A DNA stretch of 6,470 nt from Acidobacteriaceae bacterium (lineage in GTDB: Bacteria; Acidobacteriota; Terriglobia; Terriglobales; Acidobacteriaceae): assembly GCA_025462805.1 (NCBI GenBank), contig JAOAPJ010000038.1:1-6470 (forward strand), read 5' to 3'. Below, piece by piece: positions 1-4,700 of this stretch (positions within the stretch are counted from its first letter, which is position 1; each line of letters starts with the position of its first letter). The notes beneath the pieces were generated by a model. The model was given only the letters and a program-made list of their open reading frames with translations, did not search any database and was not told where the DNA came from. The position numbers and the translations under genes are program-made.

Positions 1-303
1 CACCACATCGCCTTTCGCGCGCCAGAGGATGCTGCGCAACGTGCCTGGCGTGAAGAGCTGAAGAAGGAAGCACTGGACGTGACGCCGGTGCTGGATCGGA
101 CCTACTTTCACTCGATCTACTTTCGCGAACCGGGCGGCGTGCTGTTCGAGATCGCAACCGATCCGCCAGGGTTCACATTTGATGAGCCGATCGAATCGTT
201 AGGCGAAGCGCTGAAGTTGCCGCCCTGGCTCGAGCCGAAGCGAGCGCTGATCGAACGTAGTCTGCCAGCCCTTACACTGCACCATCAGCGAGAGAAGCGA
301 TGA
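1..303 (+). CDS. ring-cleaving dioxygenase, VOC/glyoxalase superfamily (3' part)
   Basis: This is the C-terminal 100 residues of a gene whose start lies upstream of the window; the frame is open from base 1 and ends at TGA 301-303. The fragment begins [10 protein letters not shown], continues with [22 protein letters not shown] and ends with a tail containing LPPWLEPKR. This is the pattern of the last VOC module of extradiol-type ring-cleaving dioxygenases such as Bacillus MhqA/MhqO. In that family the metal (usually Fe2+) is held by two His and one Glu; the second His of HHIAF (fragment residue 2) and Glu50 in LFEIATD are the likely ligands in this half. Members are thought to open the ring of hydroquinone or catechol-like compounds in the cytoplasm. 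The stop overlaps the next start as ATGA, so the two genes are surely cotranscribed. The substrate cannot be read from the sequence. Confidence 0.9.
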   Translation, partial: HHIAFRAPEDAAQRAWREELKKEALDVTPVLDRTYFHSIYFREPGGVLFEIATDPPGFTFDEPIESLGEALKLPPWLEPKRALIERSLPALTLHHQREKR

Positions 304-983
304 GCGCGCGCACTGCGGAACAGGGGAACGCGAACGACGATCCGCACGCGGGCTCTGCTGTGTTGTACGGCGGTGCCGCTCTGGAGCAGGCATCGCATGC
401 GCTGGTCCTGCTGCACGGCCGGGGCGCCTCCGCTGAGGACATCCTTTCGCTGGGTGGCGCACTCGCTTCCAGGCTTCATGCGGCGGGGCTTGCGTTGATT
501 GCGCCGCAGGCGGCGGGGTCCTCGTGGTATCCCTACTCGTTTCTCGCGCCGCGCGAGCAGAACGAGCCGTGGCTCTCCTCCGCACTGCGGCTGGTGGCAT
601 CGCTCGTAGAAGGCTGCATGGGGCGTGGGATTGCCGTTGAGCGGATCGGGGTCTGCGGGTTCTCGCAGGGCGCATGTCTGGGGACGGAGTTTGTCGCCAG
701 CAACCCCCGGCGCTATGGAGCGCTGATCGCATTCACGGGCGGACTGATCGGGCCACCAGGATCCGACTTGCGACACGCCGGATCACTCGAGGGAATGCCG
801 GCTCTGTTCAGCTCGGGCGATCCGGACCCGCATGTGCCGTGGCAGCGAGTGGAGGAATCGGCGGCCGTACTGCGGGAGATGGGCGCGACGGTAGAAGTGA
901 TGCGGCACGCTGGCCGTCCGCACACAGTGCTGCCGGTGGAGGTACGGGCGGCCCAGACGATGCTGCAGGCCTCCGGTTTTTAG
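300..983 (+). CDS. alpha/beta hydrolase, phospholipase/carboxylesterase family (MhqD-like)
   Basis: A 227-residue serine hydrolase of normal length for the family. Visible motifs are the oxyanion-side loop [10 protein letters not shown] (35-44), the substrate-side [14 protein letters not shown] (68-81), the nucleophile elbow GFSQG with Ser122, the acid in [10 protein letters not shown] (probably Asp176) and the catalytic His208 in GRPHTV. There is no signal peptide or membrane segment, so it should act in the cytoplasm on carboxylic esters or thioesters; the real substrate is unknown. The ATG at 300 overlaps the dioxygenase stop by 4 nt, and a purine-rich stretch (GAGAGAAG, 290-297) just upstream can serve as its ribosome site. 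In Bacillus, MhqD-type hydrolases are co-regulated with ring-cleaving dioxygenases under quinone stress, and the tight pairing here suggests the same two-step role. An acyl-protein thioesterase-like esterase with another role is the alternative. Confidence 0.9.
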   Translation: MSARTAEQGNANDDPHAGSAVLYGGAALEQASHALVLLHGRGASAEDILSLGGALASRLHAAGLALIAPQAAGSSWYPYSFLAPREQNEPWLSSALRLVASLVEGCMGRGIAVERIGVCGFSQGACLGTEFVASNPRRYGALIAFTGGLIGPPGSDLRHAGSLEGMPALFSSGDPDPHVPWQRVEESAAVLREMGATVEVMRHAGRPHTVLPVEVRAAQTMLQASGF

Positions 984-1047
984 CCCGGCGGCTGAGTGTG
1001 TCAAGCCGGAGGGAGTGGCGAGACGGAGGGTAAGTCACGGCAGGTAT

Positions 1048-1063
1048 GTGAGTTAGTGAGTTA
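1048..1063 (+). repeat. tandem 8-bp repeat (GTGAGTTA x2)
   Basis: Two perfect head-to-tail copies of GTGAGTTA lie in the non-coding gap after the hydrolase gene. They could form a small direct-repeat protein-binding site, but two copies of an 8-mer can also arise by slippage. I see no other function for them. Confidence 0.4.
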
Positions 1064-1130
1064 CAGAATGGTGTCTCAAGTGTCCTGAGCGGATTGATAT
1101 TCTGGACATAAGAGTTGAGATAGAGGCACG

Positions 1131-1167
1131 AGGGGTGGAGCGTAAGCGCTCTGCCCCTTTTTCTTTT
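1131..1167 (+). terminator. Rho-independent terminator hairpin
   Basis: AGGGGTGGAGCG (1131-1142) pairs with CGCTCTGCCCCT (1147-1158) over 12 bp, including two adjacent G-U pairs, closed by a TAAG loop. TTTTTCTTTT follows (1158-1167). The arrangement is a textbook plus-strand intrinsic terminator; the other strand has no T-run, so it is one-directional. It lies about 150 nt after the hydrolase stop and would end the dioxygenase-hydrolase transcript. It also ends only 8 nt before the first possible start of the next gene, so it may act as an attenuator for that gene. Confidence 0.82.
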
Positions 1168-1175
1168 GGTCTGGT

Positions 1176-1637
1176 TTGGGCGTGATTGGGGCAGTGGTGA
1201 CGAAGCAGGTGGGTTTGGGAAGCGGGGCGGCTGGGAGAGCGCGGAAGAGGGCTGCGAACGGACGGTTTCAGGGGTCGAAGCGGGTCGTGGCTAAAGCAGA
1301 TGCGGAGAAGGCGCCAGAGAAGAAGAAGCGGCCGATCAAGAACGTCGAGGAGTATGCGGATCGCGAGTTCCGGAGGGAGTTTCCGGAGATCTTCGACGGG
1401 CTATGCGGCGAGGCGAAGAAGGGCGGGGCGACGCAGGCACGGCTATTGGCGCAGTGGAGCAAGGCGGGCGATGCGAAGACGTCCAAACGGCGGGGCAAGA
1501 AGAGCCTGAGCGAGATGCTGCTGGACGAACTGAAGCGGCGGCAGGATGAGCGGGAGGCCGCAGCGGAGATGGCGGCAGGCGAACGAGAGCGCAGCAGCAA
1601 GGGAGCGACGAGTGGCGGCGATGCTGAACAGGACTAA
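1176..1637 (+). CDS. small highly charged protein of unknown function
   Basis: I do not recognise this family. The frame encodes up to 153 residues. The N-terminal third is basic and probably disordered (RARKRAANGRFQGSKR at 21-36, then EKKKRP at 48-53). A predicted helical core follows at about 54-98 (NVEEYADREFRREFPEIFDG and ATQARLLAQWSKAGD). After a second basic patch (KTSKRRGKK, 101-109) comes a long amphipathic helix, SLSEMLLDELKRRQDEREAA, and a Ser/Gly/Asp-rich tail. Such a layout fits a nucleic-acid-binding or scaffolding protein, but that is inference only. The start is uncertain: TTG 1176 is the longest choice, and GTG 1182, 1194, 1197 or 1209 are possible. None has a good Shine-Dalgarno, and GGGG (1188-1191) before GTG 1197 is the best. 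The 3' end overlaps the next gene by 17-26 nt, so the two are probably translationally coupled. Coding is supported by consistent GC-ending codons and an amphipathic pattern. Confidence 0.72.
   Translation: MGVIGAVVTKQVGLGSGAAGRARKRAANGRFQGSKRVVAKADAEKAPEKKKRPIKNVEEYADREFRREFPEIFDGLCGEAKKGGATQARLLAQWSKAGDAKTSKRRGKKSLSEMLLDELKRRQDEREAAAEMAAGERERSSKGATSGGDAEQD
1600..1605 (+). promoter_or_regulatory. Shine-Dalgarno favouring GTG 1612 as start of the large gene
   Basis: AGGGAG lies inside the upstream small gene and is 6 nt before GTG 1612, the ideal spacing. Relative to ATG 1621 the gap is 15 nt, which is too long. This supports GTG 1612 as the start, adding only three residues (MAA) in front of MLNRTNR. 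An ATG start with a weak site remains possible. Confidence 0.5.
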
Positions 1638-1707
1638 TCGGGGTTGGTGGCGTGGTGTGCTGTTGCTGGCGGGTTTGCTGGTGCTGGTGACATCGCCGGG
1701 CGTGGCA
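1612..1707 (+). other. signal peptide of the large protein
   Basis: A basic start (NRTNRGWWRG) is followed by the hydrophobic run VLLLAGLLVLV and a cleavage-like TSPGVA before LQTTT. This is a normal Sec signal peptide with probable signal peptidase I cleavage after Ala32. No lipobox Cys is present, so it is not a lipoprotein. An uncleaved N-terminal anchor is the alternative. Confidence 0.8.
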
Positions 1708-4700
1708 CTGCAGACGACGACGGTGCAGGACAGGGTGTACCGGGCAGACGGAACACCCGCGCAGGGGACGGTGCTGCTGAGCTGGCCAGCGTTCACGGCG
1801 GCGGATGGAACCGCGGTGGCGGCAGGCAACCAGACCTTGACCATCGGTGCGGGCGGCGCGCTGTCGATCGCGCTGACGGCGAATGCGGGCGCGACGCCGG
1901 CGGGCTCCTACTACACGGCGGTGTACCACCTGAACGACGGCACTGTGCAGAAGGAGTACTGGGTGGTGCCGCAGGCGGGACCGACGACGCTGAGCGCGAT
2001 TCGGGCGAATGTGGTGCCGGCAGCGGTGGCGCAGACGTGGTCGAGCCAGGCGACCATCAACGCGGCGTTGAGCTCGATGCAGACCAGCTTTCTACCGTTG
2101 AAGGGTGGTGCGGTCTCGGGGCCGATTACGTTGCCTGGGGATCCGTCGGCGGGACTGCAGGCAGCGACGAAGCAGTATGTGGACAGCCGGACGAGCCTTC
2201 CTGCGAATGCGATTCCTTATCAGGGCTCGAACGGTTCAGGGGTGGTGGCGGCGACCTTCGACAAGATCGTGGCGCCGTTTCACAGCACGGTGTATGTAAG
2301 TAATACGGTTACCTATTTCAGTACGGCTTTTAACGAAGGGGCGGCGGGCTCTGGGCTGATCGGCACGAGACCGGCGACTGACGTGCCGGGATCGTCCTGG
2401 ATCGGCAGTTCCGGGAGTACTACAGGGGGTGGCGTCTTCGTTTCGGGCGGCGGCGCACAGTTCGGGCCGGCGAACGCGGGCGCTCCCACGATTACTCTGC
2501 TGGACACGGGCAAGGCAGACTTTACCTGGACGCTGAGTAGTGTTCATTTGAGCGGAAGCGCGAGTGGCGGATTCCAGATCTACGCGCGAGCCAACAACCC
2601 GCTGAGCGCAGCTGAGGTGATTCAGTGGAGCCCGGGCGGGATGGTCGCCATTCAGGACGCCACGGGGAGCGGCTCTCCGGCGATTGTGGCTTCGGCGCAG
2701 ACTTCGGGCCTTAGCGGCGATATCGTTGTCACGCTCCATGGCCAAGCGATCACAGTGAACTGGTTCGGCACGGTGATCTCAGGGACGATACCGACGACCA
2801 CGAACAGCGGCAACACCTTCCTTGGGTTCAACCCCAACGGCAGCCTGGGAAACACCAATGACTGGGCGATGACGGTGAGTTCGATGACGGTGTCGCTCTC
2901 CGGACCAATGCCCTCGATGGTGGCCTGCAACGGCATTGTGCATTCGGACGGGAGCTGCGGGACGGTGGCTCCGAATCAGGGCATCGCTACGGATGCGAAC
3001 GGACACGCCACTCATCTTCCGGAGGTGCAGTACAGCACCGACAGCGCAGGCAATACGACGATTGCCTGCCAGGAGGATCATGACCGCGGCATCTTCGATC
3101 CGCGCTGCTCGCGGACGGAGAAGATCGACGGCAACAACACGGTGGTGACGATCTACACGAGCCCGGCTCTGGCGCTGCAGGAGACGGCGAACGAGGCGAA
3201 CTGCTGGGTGGCGAAGAACCATCGCGCGGCCACGATCAACTTGCCTCCAGGGAACTTCAAGGTTGGTTTACCGACGGAGCAGACGCTGACGTTTGGACCG
3301 GGTCAGCACATCCTGGGGTCGCCGAGCGGCACGGTGGGCGTAGGCGGTGCGAGTAACGAAGGCGGGACAATCTTCAACGCGACCTACACCAACGCGTATG
3401 TGGTGCAGGTGATCTCGCCCTACACGTCGATCTGTGGGGATGGCACAACGGCCACGAACGGAATGGACGGCGGCGATGTGGAGAACCTGCAGGCGGTGGG
3501 CTGCTCGGAAGGCGGATGCATCAATGCCCCGGGTGACACCAACACCTACGGGGGCGGCGGCCCCGGACAGGGCGGCATTTACGTGCTGCTGGGGCACGGC
3601 GTGGGCCGCAATCTGCGTGCGGCTTTCACCGGCGGCGTAGGCGTGAATGCGAACGGGCTGGACTCCGAGTTTTGGGATATGTGGTCTTACTCGGCCCTCG
3701 GCTACTATCGCTATGATCGCAGTCCGATCAACCCGGCTGCCGCACCTGGCACGGTGACGCCAGCCGCGTTCACTACGGGCGGAACGCTGGCGGCAGGAAC
3801 GTACTACTACGTGGTCACCGCAGTGACGACGGGAACCGCCGTGAAGGGAGAGACGACGGGCTCGCCGGAAACCATCGCGGTCACGACCAAGGGCACCGGC
3901 AGCATTGCGCTGAATTGGGCGCCAGTCAACAATGCGACCGGCTACAAGGTGTATCGCGGCACCGCATCTGGCGCGGAATTGGTCTACTACACGACCAGTA
4001 CGAACAGCTTCACCGACACAGGGACCGCTGGCACCGCAGGGGCCGTGCCCACGTCCAACACCAGTGGCTCCTACGATCCAACGACGGATCTTATCCACGG
4101 CGGCGTGGAGGCCGACGCGCTCGATGGGCGCTTCCATCACATCGAGACCTACGGCAGCTTTACCGCGCCCGGCAGCTCTGGCAGCGGGGCGAGCGAGTAT
4201 GGACACGTTTGCGGCGTGGTGGTGAACGGAGGCAATTCGACGGTGGATGACATCTTCGAGCAGATCGACGAGATGGGTGTCTGCAAACCATACGGGGGAA
4301 GCCGCGTTCGCATTTCGAATATCCGCGCGGAGGGCAACGCCGGGCCGAGCTTGTTTAATCAGGACTCGGACACCCTAGTCACACAAGGCGTGTTAACTCA
4401 GGGTTGCACGGTGCAGGCTGTCGTAACGCAGCAGGGCTTTTGTGATGACCTGGAGGACACCAGCGCGGGCGGCGGCACCTATGTCAACGTGAAGATCCGC
4501 GACGATCCCCACGCCCTGGGCACCAGCTACCGCACGGGATTCATCTCGCCGGGCAAGGCCAGCTTTTACGGAGTGGACCAGGCGAATGGAGATGGATTCG
4601 ATAAGACGTTCCCTGGCGCCAACGGCGACCAGATTGGGATTTACACGCAGGTTCCAGAGACGGATCCGGCGCTGCCCCAGGGCGGCACGACGCTGACTGG

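Noticed and set aside
199..776. Minus-strand frames opposite the hydrolase gene
   Set aside because: The plus strand carries an intact serine hydrolase with all catalytic motifs; the antisense translations are Arg/Pro-rich shadows.
1081..1108. Inverted arms TGTCC and GGACA, 18 nt apart
   Set aside because: Only 5-bp arms with a long spacer; expected by chance.
1094..1122. Promoter-like TTGATA, 17 nt, GAGATA
   Set aside because: The -35 part is fair but the -10 hexamer matches the consensus poorly; not enough to call, though a promoter in this area is needed for the downstream genes.
1644..2303. Plus-strand frame of 219 codons
   Set aside because: It overlaps the large gene's signal peptide and fibre motif in another frame; the Gly/Ala/Asp-rich translation has no recognisable fold, whereas the other frame has clear motifs.
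3268..4206. Minus-strand open frame of 312 codons
   Set aside because: It lies antisense inside the continuous large plus-strand gene; its translation is rich in Arg, His and Ala without domain motifs, as expected from the shadow of GC-biased codons.
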